From: Myxococcota bacterium
GTDB lineage: Bacteria > Myxococcota_A > Bradymonadia > UBA7976 > UBA1532
Assembly: GCA_963169045.1 (NCBI GenBank)
Contig: CAUJDF010000079.1
Location: forward strand, 62,001-126,000
Reading direction: 5' to 3'
Length of the DNA: 64,000 nucleotides
Positions 47,295 to 56,297 of this stretch are shown here, piece by piece; within the stretch, counting starts at the first letter, position 1; every line of letters begins with the position of its first letter. Both the position numbers and the translations under genes were made by a program. The notes under the pieces were generated by a model. The model saw nothing but the letters and a program-made list of their open reading frames with translations, was not told where the DNA came from and ran no database searches.

Positions 47295-48815
47295 TCAGCC
47301 GTCGCAGGCGTCGCCGACGTTGTCGAGATCGGCGTCGCGCTGGTCGGGGTTGGCCACGGCCGGGCAGTTGTCCATCCCGCTGGGGATGCCGTCGCCGTCG
47401 GGATCGGCGAACGCGTCGCAGGCGTCGCCCTGACCGTTCCCGTCGCTGTCGCGCTGGTCGGGGTTCGGTGTGTTCGGGCAGTTGTCCTCGGCGTCGGGGA
47501 CGCGGTCGCCGTCGAGGTCCGACGCCCCCTCGCAGGCGTCGCCGATGCCGTCGCTGTCGGCGTCGGCCTGACCCGGATTGGCCACATTCGGGCAGTTGTC
47601 GCGTCCATCGAGAACGCCGTCGGCGTCCATGTCGCTCACCGGATCGCAGACGTCGCCGGCGCCGTCCCCGTCCTCGTCGGCCTGGTCGGGGTTCGCGGCG
47701 CCGAAGCAGTTGTCGTCCGCGTCCGGCACGCCGTCGGCGTCGAAGTCGCCGCCGACGGGCGCGTCGCACACGTCGCCGGCGCCGTCCATGTCGGCGTCGA
47801 CCTGATCCGGGTTGGCCAGCCCCGGGCAGTTGTCGCAGGCGTCACCGACGCCGTCGTCCTCGAGGTCGGACTGATCGGCGTTCACCGCGTCCGGGCAGTT
47901 GTCGTCGGCGTCCTCGATGCCGTCGCCGTCACGGTCGTCGCCGGGCGGATCGATGGGCGTGTCGGGGTCGCAGACGTCGCCGAAGCCGTCGCCGTCGCGG
48001 TCCGACTGGTCGGCGTTCGGCTCGAACAGGCAGTTGTCGGTCATGTCCGGCGCGCCATCCCCGTCGGCATCGGGCGGGAGGCCTTCGCAGGCGTCGCCGG
48101 TGCCGTCCATGTCGGCGTCGGCCTGGTCCGCGTTGGCGAGGTTGGGGCAGTTGTCGTCGGCGTCGGCCACGCCGTCGCGGTCGGCGTCCATGCCCACGAC
48201 GACCTCCTCGCAGACGTCGCCGGTGCCGTCCATGTCGGCGTCGGCCTGGTCGGGGTTCGCGGAGAACGGGCAGTTGTCCTCGCCGTCGAGGGCGCCGTCG
48301 CCGTCGGTGTCCATCGGCGCGATCTCGCAGGCGTCGCCGGTGCCGTCGCCGTCGGCGTCGGCCTGGTCCGGGTCGACGGCGGCGGGGCAGACGTCGCACG
48401 CGTCGGGCACGCCGTCGCCGTCGCCGTCGAGCGCGTCGGGGCCGTCGGTGCAGACGTCGCAGGCGTCGCCGTTCGCGTCTCCGTCGCCGTTGGCCTGGTC
48501 CGCGTTCACGACCCCCGGACAGTTGTCGCTGTCGTCGGGCACGCCGTCGCCGTCGCCGTCGGGGGGTGGCGGGATCGCCGCGTCGGGCGTCACCGGCGCC
48601 GCGTCGGACGTCACCGGCGCCGCGTCGATCGGCGGTCCGGCGTCGGGCGTCACGACCGCCCCGTCGGCGCCCGCGTCCGCGCCCGGCGACGCATCGCCGC
48701 CGGGCGCCGCGTCGCCGCCGGGCGCGCCGCCACCACCGCCGTCCTCGCCGCCGCAAGCGAAGAGGGCTGCCGCCAGCGTCGGGACGAGGAGGAACCGCAT
48801 GTGTCTCTGCATCAT
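47295..48815 (-). CDS. TSP3 lipoprotein with eleven calcium-binding units
   Basis: A 506-residue lipoprotein (lipobox LFAC) consisting almost entirely of a Gly/Asp/Pro linker and eleven TSP3 units ending in CDG. Each unit has DxDxDGxxDxxDNCP and xQxDxDxDGxGDxCD. The last unit runs to the C-terminus, so there is no separate functional domain. Its start is uncertain: ATG 48815, 48812 and 48800 are all possible. The 3' end is adjacent to the C39-like peptidase start. Confidence 0.8.
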   Translation of the reverse strand: MMQRHMRFLLVPTLAAALFACGGEDGGGGGAPGGDAAPGGDASPGADAGADGAVVTPDAGPPIDAAPVTSDAAPVTPDAAIPPPPDGDGDGVPDDSDNCPGVVNADQANGDGDANGDACDVCTDGPDALDGDGDGVPDACDVCPAAVDPDQADADGDGTGDACEIAPMDTDGDGALDGEDNCPFSANPDQADADMDGTGDVCEEVVVGMDADRDGVADADDNCPNLANADQADADMDGTGDACEGLPPDADGDGAPDMTDNCLFEPNADQSDRDGDGFGDVCDPDTPIDPPGDDRDGDGIEDADDNCPDAVNADQSDLEDDGVGDACDNCPGLANPDQVDADMDGAGDVCDAPVGGDFDADGVPDADDNCFGAANPDQADEDGDGAGDVCDPVSDMDADGVLDGRDNCPNVANPGQADADSDGIGDACEGASDLDGDRVPDAEDNCPNTPNPDQRDSDGNGQGDACDAFADPDGDGIPSGMDNCPAVANPDQRDADLDNVGDACDG

Positions 48816-48831
48816 GTTCCTGCGTCTCGTG

Positions 48832-50829
48832 TCAGAAGCGGCGCACATAGAGGTTCGGAATGCTGCAGCCGTTGCCGCCCCACCACTGGGTGTCTCCCTG
48901 GCTGTTCCACGTGTTGGGATTGCCGAGCCGATAGTAGTACTGGTGGAACCACTGGCCGCCGGCATTGCAGCCGTCGTCGGCAGCGCTGTGCGTGTCGTAG
49001 AACCAGGCGGCGCCACCGATGGTGAAGCTGCCGCCGCCCTCCCACGGGAAGCGATCGCCCACCATGTAGTCGTACTGGCCCATCACGCGGTAGCCGCGGT
49101 TCCAGAACGACACGACGATGGGCAGGATCGTCTGCGTGTTGTACGTGACGCCATACTCCCACTGCGTCAGGGGGTACTGGTTCAGCAACCCGAAGTAGTC
49201 GTTGAGGTTGCCGACGTGGATCCAGCGGCGATCCATGCCGGCGTGCGTGTGCAGCGCGTCGGCGTTGCCGCCGCCCACGAGCGTCGCCAGCTGCGCTGCG
49301 GTGAGCGTCTGGTTCGCGGCCGCGCCGAGCGCCAGGCTGCCGCTGGCCAGCGTCGAGTTGCCCACCCGCACCTGCCCCGCCGCCACGAGGTTGCTGCCCG
49401 TCGTGATGTCGCCGTCGGCGCGGACGACGCCCTCCACGCCGATGGAGCCCGTGGGCAGCGCGTTCATGCGGGCCGGCACGTCGGCGTGGTTGTGCTCCAT
49501 GACGATCTTGTCGAACGTCCAGAAGCCGCTGTTCGGGCAGTTGCCCAGCGGACCGCCGCCCGACTCGCAGGTGTAGGTGATGCCTACCTTGTAGAACCCG
49601 CCGCCCATCATCACGTTGCCGTCGACGGTCAGGTTTCCCACGACGTGTGGGTGGTTGTAGATGAACGTGCGCGAGTCGTTGCGGTTCGGATAGTTGATGT
49701 ACATGTTCCGGTCCGGATTGCCGGCGCTGTTGGTCAGCACCCGCACCTCGGCGTAGAGATCCCACTGCGCCTGGTTGATCCGGCCCGTGCCATCGATGAT
49801 CTGACGGCCGTTGACGTTGACCGCGTTGGCGCTCAGGGCGCCGACGGTGAGCTGACCGGTGACGCCGAGGCCGCCGTTGACCTGCACGGTGCCGCGCGTG
49901 CGCCCCGCCTGATCGCGCGAGGGGGCCGGCTCGTAGATCCGCAGCGCTCCCCGATAGTTGTCGACGGCCCAGTCCTGGTGGTTGCCGGCGCCGGACAGCT
50001 GCAGGTGGCCGCCCTCGAACGCGTCGTCCTGGGGGTCGAGGCGCAGCTGCTTCTCGTTGTCGACGCCGGCGCCGGTGGCCCCGATGACGCGCGCGACGTT
50101 GCGTCCGTTGGACGCGACGGTCAGGCCGTTGCCCGCGGAGAGCGCGCCCGTCGTGCCGGTGTTCTGGTCCGCGCGCATGAACTGCGCGGCGTTGAGCCCG
50201 TCGAGTCGGTCGGCGTCCAAGCCGCTCCCGGGGCCGTCGACCTGGACGATCTTGTCCAGCACCTGCGCCGGCGTGTCGGGGCTGCCCGCGCCGCCGGCGG
50301 GCCCCTGCGGACCGACCGGACCCTGCGGACCGGCGGGGCCAGCGGGCCCCGGAGGGCCCTGCAGACCAGCGGCGTTGCCCACCCAGCGGCCGTTCGCGTC
50401 GATCACGAGGTTCCCGCCGACGCGCACCTGGGCCGCGTCGACGCCGCCGCCCACCACGGAGCGCGCGACCATGGCGAACGGCACCGAGGCCAGCCGAACG
50501 CGCGGCGTCAGCTCCGCGCCGTTGTTCACCCGCACCGTCAGGTACTGCGCGCCGAGCACCGTGGCCTCGGCGAGCGGCCGGGTCGAGCCGAGCAGCACGC
50601 TGTAGTAGCCCTGCGTCAGCGCCAGGTTGTCGTACGCCTCGGACCAGACCGGCGCGCCGCCGGCCGCCGCCGCGTAGAGCAGGAACTCGAGGCGGACGGG
50701 CCCGGCGATCGGGTCGCCCGCGGCGTTGACGAGCAGGCCCTCCTGGTGCAGGACGGAGGGCACCTGGGCGCTCGCGCCCACCGGCGCGAGCAACAGGAGC
50801 GCCAAAAATCGTCGCAATCCGTGCAACAT
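48832..50829 (-). CDS. Secreted collagen-like protein with fibre-like C-terminus
   Basis: A 665-residue exported protein with signal peptide MLHGLRRFLALLLLAPVGASA. Residues ~30-135 form a beta domain, and ~153-178 contain seven G-X-Y triplets (GPPGPAGPAGPQGPVGPQ). A long low-charge middle rich in VNG, NGLTV and GVTGQL elements of trimeric fibre type follows, and the C-terminal domain is aromatic-rich (WYDTHSAADDGCNAGGQW). Its layout resembles myxobacterial and phage-like fibre proteins; no phage genes are nearby. The ATG 50829 has a G-rich upstream sequence. Confidence 0.75.
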   Translation of the reverse strand: MLHGLRRFLALLLLAPVGASAQVPSVLHQEGLLVNAAGDPIAGPVRLEFLLYAAAAGGAPVWSEAYDNLALTQGYYSVLLGSTRPLAEATVLGAQYLTVRVNNGAELTPRVRLASVPFAMVARSVVGGGVDAAQVRVGGNLVIDANGRWVGNAAGLQGPPGPAGPAGPQGPVGPQGPAGGAGSPDTPAQVLDKIVQVDGPGSGLDADRLDGLNAAQFMRADQNTGTTGALSAGNGLTVASNGRNVARVIGATGAGVDNEKQLRLDPQDDAFEGGHLQLSGAGNHQDWAVDNYRGALRIYEPAPSRDQAGRTRGTVQVNGGLGVTGQLTVGALSANAVNVNGRQIIDGTGRINQAQWDLYAEVRVLTNSAGNPDRNMYINYPNRNDSRTFIYNHPHVVGNLTVDGNVMMGGGFYKVGITYTCESGGGPLGNCPNSGFWTFDKIVMEHNHADVPARMNALPTGSIGVEGVVRADGDITTGSNLVAAGQVRVGNSTLASGSLALGAAANQTLTAAQLATLVGGGNADALHTHAGMDRRWIHVGNLNDYFGLLNQYPLTQWEYGVTYNTQTILPIVVSFWNRGYRVMGQYDYMVGDRFPWEGGGSFTIGGAAWFYDTHSAADDGCNAGGQWFHQYYYRLGNPNTWNSQGDTQWWGGNGCSIPNLYVRRF

Positions 50830-50870
50830 CGTCCCGGCCCCCCTCCCGGACAGTGTCACGGCAACACTAC

Positions 50871-50881
50871 ACGAATACGGT
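50871..50881 (-). promoter_or_regulatory. Motif shared with the OmpA gene
   Basis: Plus-strand ACGAATACGGT, 42 bases before the collagen-like start, matches the 45235 site. On the minus strand it reads ACCGTATTCGT. Candidate promoter element. Confidence 0.35.
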
Positions 50882-50906
50882 GACTGGGTGGCAAGCAGGA
50901 GAAGCC

Positions 50907-51467
50907 GTGCAGCCGAACTGGTTCATCGGGATCGAGGTGCCCGCCGCGTCGTGGTACGCCTCCGTGGCCGCGGGCGCGCCCCCGGAGGTGCGCCCGTTCC
51001 ATCCCGCCGATCTGCACCTCACGGTGGCCTTCTTCGGCCCGTGCGGCGAGGACCGGGCGAGGGCCGGGTGGGAGGCCGCGCGCGCCATCCCGTTCGCGTC
51101 GTTCGCCGTCCGGCTCGGCGGGATCGCGCCGATGGGCGACCGGCGACGGCCGTCGGCGCTCTCGGTGCTGATCGCGGACGGCGGCGAGCCGGTGGCCGCT
51201 TACATGGCCGCGGCGCAGGCCGTCGCGCTCGAGGCCGCGGGCTGCGCGCCGGAGCGCCGCGCGCCCAAGCCCCACGTGACCGTCGCGCGCCCCCGCCGGA
51301 GCGCCCCCGACGCCGAGCGCCGCCGCGCCGTCGCCTGGGCGACCGCGCAGCCGGCCGTCGGCGCCGCGCTGGTCCTCGACCGGCTCTGTCTGTTCACGTG
51401 GGCGACGGAGCGCGCCGATGGCCGGCGCTTCCGCGTGGTGGAGGCGCTCCCCGCCGCTCAGAAGTAG
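50907..51467 (+). CDS. thpR: RNA 2',3'-cyclic phosphodiesterase
   Basis: A 186-residue member of the 2H phosphoesterase family that opens RNA 2',3'-cyclic phosphates (historically called 2'-5' RNA ligase). Two HxTx motifs are present: HLTVAFFG near residue 37 and HVTVARP near 122, as required for catalysis. FIGIEVPA is the usual N-terminal strand. GTG 50907 follows AGGAG. Divergent from the collagen-like gene; its end overlaps the convergent DUF493 gene by ten bases. Confidence 0.9.
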   Translation: MQPNWFIGIEVPAASWYASVAAGAPPEVRPFHPADLHLTVAFFGPCGEDRARAGWEAARAIPFASFAVRLGGIAPMGDRRRPSALSVLIADGGEPVAAYMAAAQAVALEAAGCAPERRAPKPHVTVARPRRSAPDAERRRAVAWATAQPAVGAALVLDRLCLFTWATERADGRRFRVVEALPAAQK

Positions 51468-51754
51468 GAGACCACGTCGTCCATTTCGGCGAGGATGCGA
51501 TAGACCTTCAGCACGTCGTGGGCGCTGTGGGCGACGAGCTCCACGTCGACCGCCGTGTAGCGGCCGTGGCTGCTCGGGCGGCGCGCCGGCGGCGACACGG
51601 CGGGCACCATGCCGCTGCGCTCGCAGACGAGGTCGAACATGCGCTGCACGACGTCGGCGCCGCCCCGGCAGATCACCTTGAACAGGTAGGCGTCGGGGAA
51701 GCGGTGCTGGCTCTCGAGGAGCTCGATGAAACGCTCTTCGTTGTCGTGACGCAT
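51458..51754 (-). CDS. DUF493 (YbeD-like) protein
   Basis: A 98-residue DUF493 protein. Segments FPDAYLFKVICRGG, SSHGRYTAVDVELVAHSAHDVL and YRILAEMDDVV follow the YbeD ferredoxin-like fold. Its cellular role is unknown. GGAG precedes the ATG. Last gene of a three-gene operon. Confidence 0.88.
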   Translation of the reverse strand: MRHDNEERFIELLESQHRFPDAYLFKVICRGGADVVQRMFDLVCERSGMVPAVSPPARRPSSHGRYTAVDVELVAHSAHDVLKVYRILAEMDDVVSYF

Positions 51755-51756
51755 GG

Positions 51757-52203
51757 TCACTCCGCGGGGCTGGCTGCTGAGTGGCGGAGGTCGGGGCGCC
51801 GGAACTGCGCGGCCGGTCTGCGTCCGGAGAGCACGTCGAGCGCCATCGGCGCCGGCAGCCCGAATTGATAGATGGCGTTGGGGTCGTCCGGGTCGCAGAG
51901 CACGAAGTACATGGCCCCCACGCCGCCCTCGAGCCACGAGGAGAGGTGGTCGCCCGTCTGGTACAGGCCCTGGTCGATGCGCGCGCACAGCTCGGGCGCC
52001 AGCGCCCGGTACGGAACCTGCGCCCGCTCGCAGCACATCACCACCGGGCCGCAGCCGGAGTGGTCGTCGGTGTCGCCGTGGCCGTGGATGAAGATGGCCG
52101 CCTGGCCCTGGGCGTCGAACGGCACGTACCAGGTGGGCGAACCGGCGGCGGCGCCCCCGGGCTTCGCCGCCGCGGGCCGCTTCTTCTTGATCTTCTTGAC
52201 CAT
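51757..52203 (-). CDS. Small hypothetical protein with Lys-rich N-terminus
   Basis: A 148-residue protein beginning MVKKIKKKRPAAAKPG, similar to the start at 27623. The core (TWYVPFDAQGQAAIFIHGHGDTDDHSGCGPVVMCCERAQVPYRALAP) contains a Cys-Cys pair and a GHGDTDDH motif that could bind metal. No known family. It lies two bases before DUF493 and 18 after the lipoprotein. Confidence 0.65.
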   Translation of the reverse strand: MVKKIKKKRPAAAKPGGAAAGSPTWYVPFDAQGQAAIFIHGHGDTDDHSGCGPVVMCCERAQVPYRALAPELCARIDQGLYQTGDHLSSWLEGGVGAMYFVLCDPDDPNAIYQFGLPAPMALDVLSGRRPAAQFRRPDLRHSAASPAE

Positions 52204-52221
52204 GGGGCCAGCATACCGCGG

Positions 52222-52611
52222 CTACTCGTTGCGGTCGCGGTGCTCCTCGAACCAACGGCGCAGGTCCTCGCTGACCTTCGGATCGCCCGTGTAGAGCATC
52301 AGGCTCGTGCCGCCGGGGCCCTCGCTGACGTCCATCTTCAGCCCGCGCAGATCGATGGGGCAGGTGAGCCGGGCGGCGGCGGGGGCGTCCTCCGGGTCGA
52401 CGGCGACGCAGCGAAGGACGTAGTCGACGGCCTCCTGCTCGCGCACGCCGGGGGTGAACGTGAACGCGAGGCGCTCCGCGCGGGCCTCGACGGCGGGCGG
52501 CGGCGTCCGCACCGGCGCCGAGGCCGGCGGCGTGATCGCCGGCGGCGCGTCCGAGCGCTCGCCCCCGCAGCCCGCGATCGAGAGGCCGACGACGAGCAGC
52601 ATTGCGCGCAT
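52222..52611 (-). CDS. Small lipoprotein, hypothetical
   Basis: A 129-residue lipoprotein (lipobox SIAGC; GGGAG before ATG 52611). A Pro/Ala linker is followed by a short soluble domain (RLAFTFTPGVREQEAVDYVLRC) with two cysteines. First gene of the operon with the two preceding entries. It is divergent from the epoxide hydrolase, with 176 bases between their starts. No family recognised. Confidence 0.75.
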   Translation of the reverse strand: MRAMLLVVGLSIAGCGGERSDAPPAITPPASAPVRTPPPAVEARAERLAFTFTPGVREQEAVDYVLRCVAVDPEDAPAAARLTCPIDLRGLKMDVSEGPGGTSLMLYTGDPKVSEDLRRWFEEHRDRNE

Positions 52612-52787
52612 GGCAGATCTCCCGCCGGGACCGCGCCCGGTGTCGACGCCCCGATCGTCCCGCCGCCCGGCGCCGGCCGTCAAGGGCAGGTCTGCGGGCG
52701 TCGCCGGCGGAAGCGGTCGGCGCCGCGGCGGCGGTTGCCGGGCTCCGCGCTCCTGGCCTACGCTCCGCCGGCGGCCGGGAGGGGAAC

Positions 52788-53708
52788 GTGGGCGTGGCGG
52801 GAGCGCGGGACATCGGGGACTGGCGCGAGGGTTTCGCCGAGGTCGAGCCGGGCGTCCGGCTGCACTACGTCGAGCAGGGCGAAGGCCCGCTCGTCCTGCT
52901 GCTGCACGGCTTTCCCGAGCACTGGTACTCGTGGCGCCACCAGATCCCGGCGCTCGCCGGCGCCGGCTTCCGCGCCGTCGCGCCCGATCTGCGCGGCTAC
53001 AACCTCTCCGACAAGCCCGCTGGCCTCCGGCCGTACCGCATGGAGCGCCTCGTCGACGACGTACGCGCGCTCGTGCGGCACTTCGGCGTCGAGCGTGCGT
53101 CGATCGCCGGCCACGACTGGGGCGGCGCGATCGCCTGGTCGACGGCGATCGCGCACCCGGCGGTCGTCGACCGGCTCGCCGTCTTCAACTGCCCGCACCC
53201 GGCGGCGTGGGCGCGGAACATGCGCCGCGACGGACGCTACAACCTCAAGCAGGTCGGGCGGTCCTGGTACATGCTCGCGTTCCAGGTGCCGTTCCTCCCG
53301 GAGCGCCTGCTCGCCCGGCGCGCCGAGCAGGTGGTCGGCAGGGGCATCCTCGGGACCGCCGTCCATCCCGAGGCCTTTACGGCCGAGGACGTCGCGCGCT
53401 ACCGTGACGCGCTGCGCGTGCCGGGCGCGGCTCGCGGCGCCATCGCCTACTACCGCGCCGCGCTGCGCAGCTCGCTGGCGCGCGCCGTCCTGACCGCGAC
53501 CCCTCCGCCGGTGCCCCCCATCACGGCGCCGACGCTCGTCGTCTGGGGCGAGCGGGACACCGCGCTCGGCCGGGAGCTCACCGACGGCATGGAGGCCTGG
53601 TTCGCGGGACCGTTCGCGCTGCGGTTCATCCCCGACGCCTCCCACTGGGTGCAGCAGGACCGGCCGGACCTCTGCAGCCGCTGGCTCGTCGAGCATCTCC
53701 GTGCGTAA
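52788..53708 (+). CDS. Alpha/beta hydrolase, epoxide hydrolase type
   Basis: A 306-residue alpha/beta hydrolase. HGFPEHWYSW near residue 40 holds the oxyanion HGxP motif, AGHDWGGAIAW carries the nucleophile Asp (D110), and ERD and SHWVQQDRP near the end supply the acid and His. Asp as nucleophile with the HGFPE pattern marks epoxide hydrolases over haloalkane dehalogenases. GTG 52788 after GGGAGGGG. The stop overlaps the next gene by eight bases. Confidence 0.88.
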   Translation: MGVAGARDIGDWREGFAEVEPGVRLHYVEQGEGPLVLLLHGFPEHWYSWRHQIPALAGAGFRAVAPDLRGYNLSDKPAGLRPYRMERLVDDVRALVRHFGVERASIAGHDWGGAIAWSTAIAHPAVVDRLAVFNCPHPAAWARNMRRDGRYNLKQVGRSWYMLAFQVPFLPERLLARRAEQVVGRGILGTAVHPEAFTAEDVARYRDALRVPGAARGAIAYYRAALRSSLARAVLTATPPPVPPITAPTLVVWGERDTALGRELTDGMEAWFAGPFALRFIPDASHWVQQDRPDLCSRWLVEHLRA

Positions 53709-54738
53709 GTGGCTGATCGCGCTGGTGTTTCTCGTCGCGTGCGACGACGGCGGCGACGGCGGCGGGCCGTACGTGACGCGCGACGACGACTTCCCGGGCG
53801 TCGCCGAGCCGGCGGAGAACTTCGCGGCGTGGTTCGCGGCGGCGCCGTACGGCCGCGAGGCCTGCGATCGGGTGCTGCGGCCGCTCGGCCGGCGACGCGA
53901 GCTTCGCCTCTTCGTGCACCCGCAGGCGGCGGACGTCGCCACCTACACGACCGCACTGCAGCGCTGGTACCGTCGCCTCGGCGTCGAGTTCGAGTCGCGA
54001 CACGCGCCGACCGAGGTGTCGCTCGAGTGGGTGATGAACGACGACGTCGACGCCTTGCAGCGGCATCTGCGCGAGCGGTTCCCCACCGTCGACTTCGAGG
54101 CCGCGACCTTCGAGGGTACGCCCGAAGAGTTCGAGGCGGTGCTGCGCGAGGCGTTCAGCTTCACCCTCGGGCCGCTGATCGACTTCGCGGCGGCGTACGG
54201 CGACCAGGGCGAGGACGTGACGAACGTCGTCCTGCTGCCGCGGCTGGCGCTGGGCGAGGGAGACGACGCGCTGCAGTCGGACGGCCGCGTGGTGCTCGGC
54301 CTGGGCATCTCGCCGGTGCTGATGCGCGTCCTGAGCGAGACGCCGGACGCGCCGGACGCCGAGTTCTGGCAGTACCTGCCGCTCGCGCCCCGGTTCACGC
54401 CGATGGTGTTCGTGAACGCCGGCGCGTTGCGACGCCTCACCACCGTCGTCTCGCCGGTGCTCGTCGACCTGCTGATGGCCCACGAGCTGGGGCACACGCT
54501 CGGCCTGCCGCACCGCGACGCCGTCGGCAACCTGATGAAGCCCGGCTTCGAGAGCGAGGCCGACGTGCGCTGCGAGATCGGGCTCGACCCGGATCAGGTC
54601 GACCGCGTCGCGCGCACGCTGGGCGAGACGGAGACGGAGGCACAGTCGCTGCGCGTGGCGCGGGGAGCCGGGCACTGGAACCGGCTGCGCGCGCATCTGA
54701 CGGGTGAGGACGGCGGGCGCCCGCTGTGGGCGCCCTGA
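53701..54738 (+). CDS. Metzincin-like zinc metalloprotease lipoprotein
   Basis: A 345-residue lipoprotein (lipobox LVAC; GTG start). The motif HELGHTLGLPHRD at ~261-273 is the zinc-binding HExxHxxGxxH of metzincins, with NLMKPG nearby as a possible Met-turn. The preceding ~200 residues have no recognisable domain. It is probably a surface peptidase. It overlaps the hydrolase gene by eight bases, so both are one operon. Confidence 0.82.
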   Translation: MRKWLIALVFLVACDDGGDGGGPYVTRDDDFPGVAEPAENFAAWFAAAPYGREACDRVLRPLGRRRELRLFVHPQAADVATYTTALQRWYRRLGVEFESRHAPTEVSLEWVMNDDVDALQRHLRERFPTVDFEAATFEGTPEEFEAVLREAFSFTLGPLIDFAAAYGDQGEDVTNVVLLPRLALGEGDDALQSDGRVVLGLGISPVLMRVLSETPDAPDAEFWQYLPLAPRFTPMVFVNAGALRRLTTVVSPVLVDLLMAHELGHTLGLPHRDAVGNLMKPGFESEADVRCEIGLDPDQVDRVARTLGETETEAQSLRVARGAGHWNRLRAHLTGEDGGRPLWAP

Positions 54739-54986
54739 AGGAGGAAAGGGGTGGCGGTGGCGGCGCCGACGACCGTAAGGACGCGGCGGTGCCGACCCGG
54801 GCAAGGTCGGCGAGGTGGCAGGCGTGGGGGCGCCGCGTTCATGCGGACACCGGACGACGCCACCGCCGGTGGGCGCCTCGAAGGTTGGGCGGCGAATCTC
54901 GGCGCCCCGAAGCTCCCAAAACGAACTTACGTACCTTGATCTTCAGGCGCAACACTTTTTTCGCCGACCGCGACATCGGGGAGACC
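54739..54986. other. Non-coding gap before the PQQ dehydrogenase
   Basis: The 248 bases hold no convincing gene. The right part is AT-richer than its surroundings (CAAAACGAACTTACGTACCTTGATC, then CACTTTTTT) and is the likely promoter region of the following operon. I cannot place -35 and -10 elements with confidence. Confidence 0.5.
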
Positions 54987-56183
54987 ATGAAGCGCTCGAT
55001 TCGTCTCACCCTCGTGCTCTCCGCCTCGGCCGTGGCCCTCGCGGCGGCGTGGCGGCACTTCGTCTTCGCCGCGCCGCCGTCCGATCTGGCGCCGGTCTAC
55101 GACGGTCCGGACGCCGGGCGGCCGCGCATCGCCGTCTCGCTGGCGCCGGTCGCGACGCGGCTGTCGCAGCCGACCGACATCCAGTTCCCGCCCGGTCGCA
55201 ACGACCTGATGTTCGTGCTCGAGAAGGGCGGGACGATCCAGGTGGTGAGCGTCGCCGACGGCAGCGCGACGCCCTGGCTCGAGGTGTCGGTGCGCAGCGC
55301 ATCGGAGCAGGGTCTGCTGGGCCTGGCGTTCCATCCGCGCTTCGCCGAGAACGGGCGCTTCTATCTGAACCTCGTCGCCGCCGGGGCCGGGCAGGACGTC
55401 ACGCGGGTCGAGGAGTGGGCGGTCGGGCCCGGCGGCGACCTGCGTGCCGCGAAGCCCGAGCGCAGGCGCGTGCTGCTCACCGTGCCGCAGCCCTTCGTGA
55501 ACCACAACGCCGGCCAGATCCAGTTCGGGCCCGACGGCAAGCTGTACGTCGGCCTCGGCGATGGCGGCGCCGCCAACGACCCGCACGACAACGGCCAGAA
55601 GCCCGGCGCGCTGCTCGGAAAGATGCTGCGCCTCGACGTCGACGGCGCGTCGCTCGTCCCGTCCGACAACCCGTTCGTCGGGCGCGACGGCTGGCGTCCC
55701 GAGATCTGGGCGTACGGCCTGCGCAACCCGTGGCGGTACGCGTTCGCCCCGGACGGGCGCCTGGTCGTCGCCGACGTCGGCCAGAACCGGTGGGAGGAGA
55801 TCGACGTCGTCGGTCGCGGCGACAACCTCGGCTGGGCGCGGCGCGAGGGGCGCCACTGCTTCCCGCCGGACGCGCAGTGCGCCGCCGAGGGCATGGTCGA
55901 CCCGATCCACGAGTACGGCCGCGACGAGGGCCTCTCGGTCACCGGCGGCGTCTTCGCGACGGGCGACGCCGTGCCGGCGCTGAAGGGCAAGTACCTGTTC
56001 GCCGACTTCGGCAGCGGTCGCTTCTGGGCGATCGACGTGCCGCAGGACGTCCGGAAAGTGGACGTCGTGCACACATTGGGTCGCTGGCCGGTGACGCCGA
56101 GCACCTTCGGCCGCGACGCCGCCGGCAACGTCTATGTCGCCGACTTCGCGCGCGGCATCGTCTATCGCTTCGCCGCGCCCTGA
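54987..56183 (+). CDS. PQQ-dependent sugar dehydrogenase-like protein
   Basis: A 398-residue exported protein of the glucose/sorbosone dehydrogenase family, a six-bladed beta-propeller that oxidises sugars or related alcohols in the periplasm using PQQ. The signal/anchor is RLTLVLSASAVALAAAW. Family features: QPTDIQFPPG, LLGLAFHPRFAENGRFYLN, GPDGKLYVGLGDGGAANDP, and EIWAYGLRNPWRYAF. The N-terminal helix may anchor it. GGGGAG before ATG 54987. First gene of an operon that continues with two propeller lipoproteins and a barrel. Known PQQ-binding residues were not checked individually. Confidence 0.9.
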   Translation: MKRSIRLTLVLSASAVALAAAWRHFVFAAPPSDLAPVYDGPDAGRPRIAVSLAPVATRLSQPTDIQFPPGRNDLMFVLEKGGTIQVVSVADGSATPWLEVSVRSASEQGLLGLAFHPRFAENGRFYLNLVAAGAGQDVTRVEEWAVGPGGDLRAAKPERRRVLLTVPQPFVNHNAGQIQFGPDGKLYVGLGDGGAANDPHDNGQKPGALLGKMLRLDVDGASLVPSDNPFVGRDGWRPEIWAYGLRNPWRYAFAPDGRLVVADVGQNRWEEIDVVGRGDNLGWARREGRHCFPPDAQCAAEGMVDPIHEYGRDEGLSVTGGVFATGDAVPALKGKYLFADFGSGRFWAIDVPQDVRKVDVVHTLGRWPVTPSTFGRDAAGNVYVADFARGIVYRFAAP

Positions 56184-56297
56184 CTTCACGCCTCCGTGAA
56201 CCGCGGTTCACGAACGCCTCCGCTGCACGACGACTTTCGACGGCACGCCCGTTGCGTACATCATCGGGCGAATCGCTCGAGAGATGGGGAGGGGTTC

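Noticed and set aside
48832-50829. Prophage or tail-fibre module
   Set aside because: Only a fibre-like protein with a signal peptide is present; there are no phage structural, lysis or integrase genes nearby.
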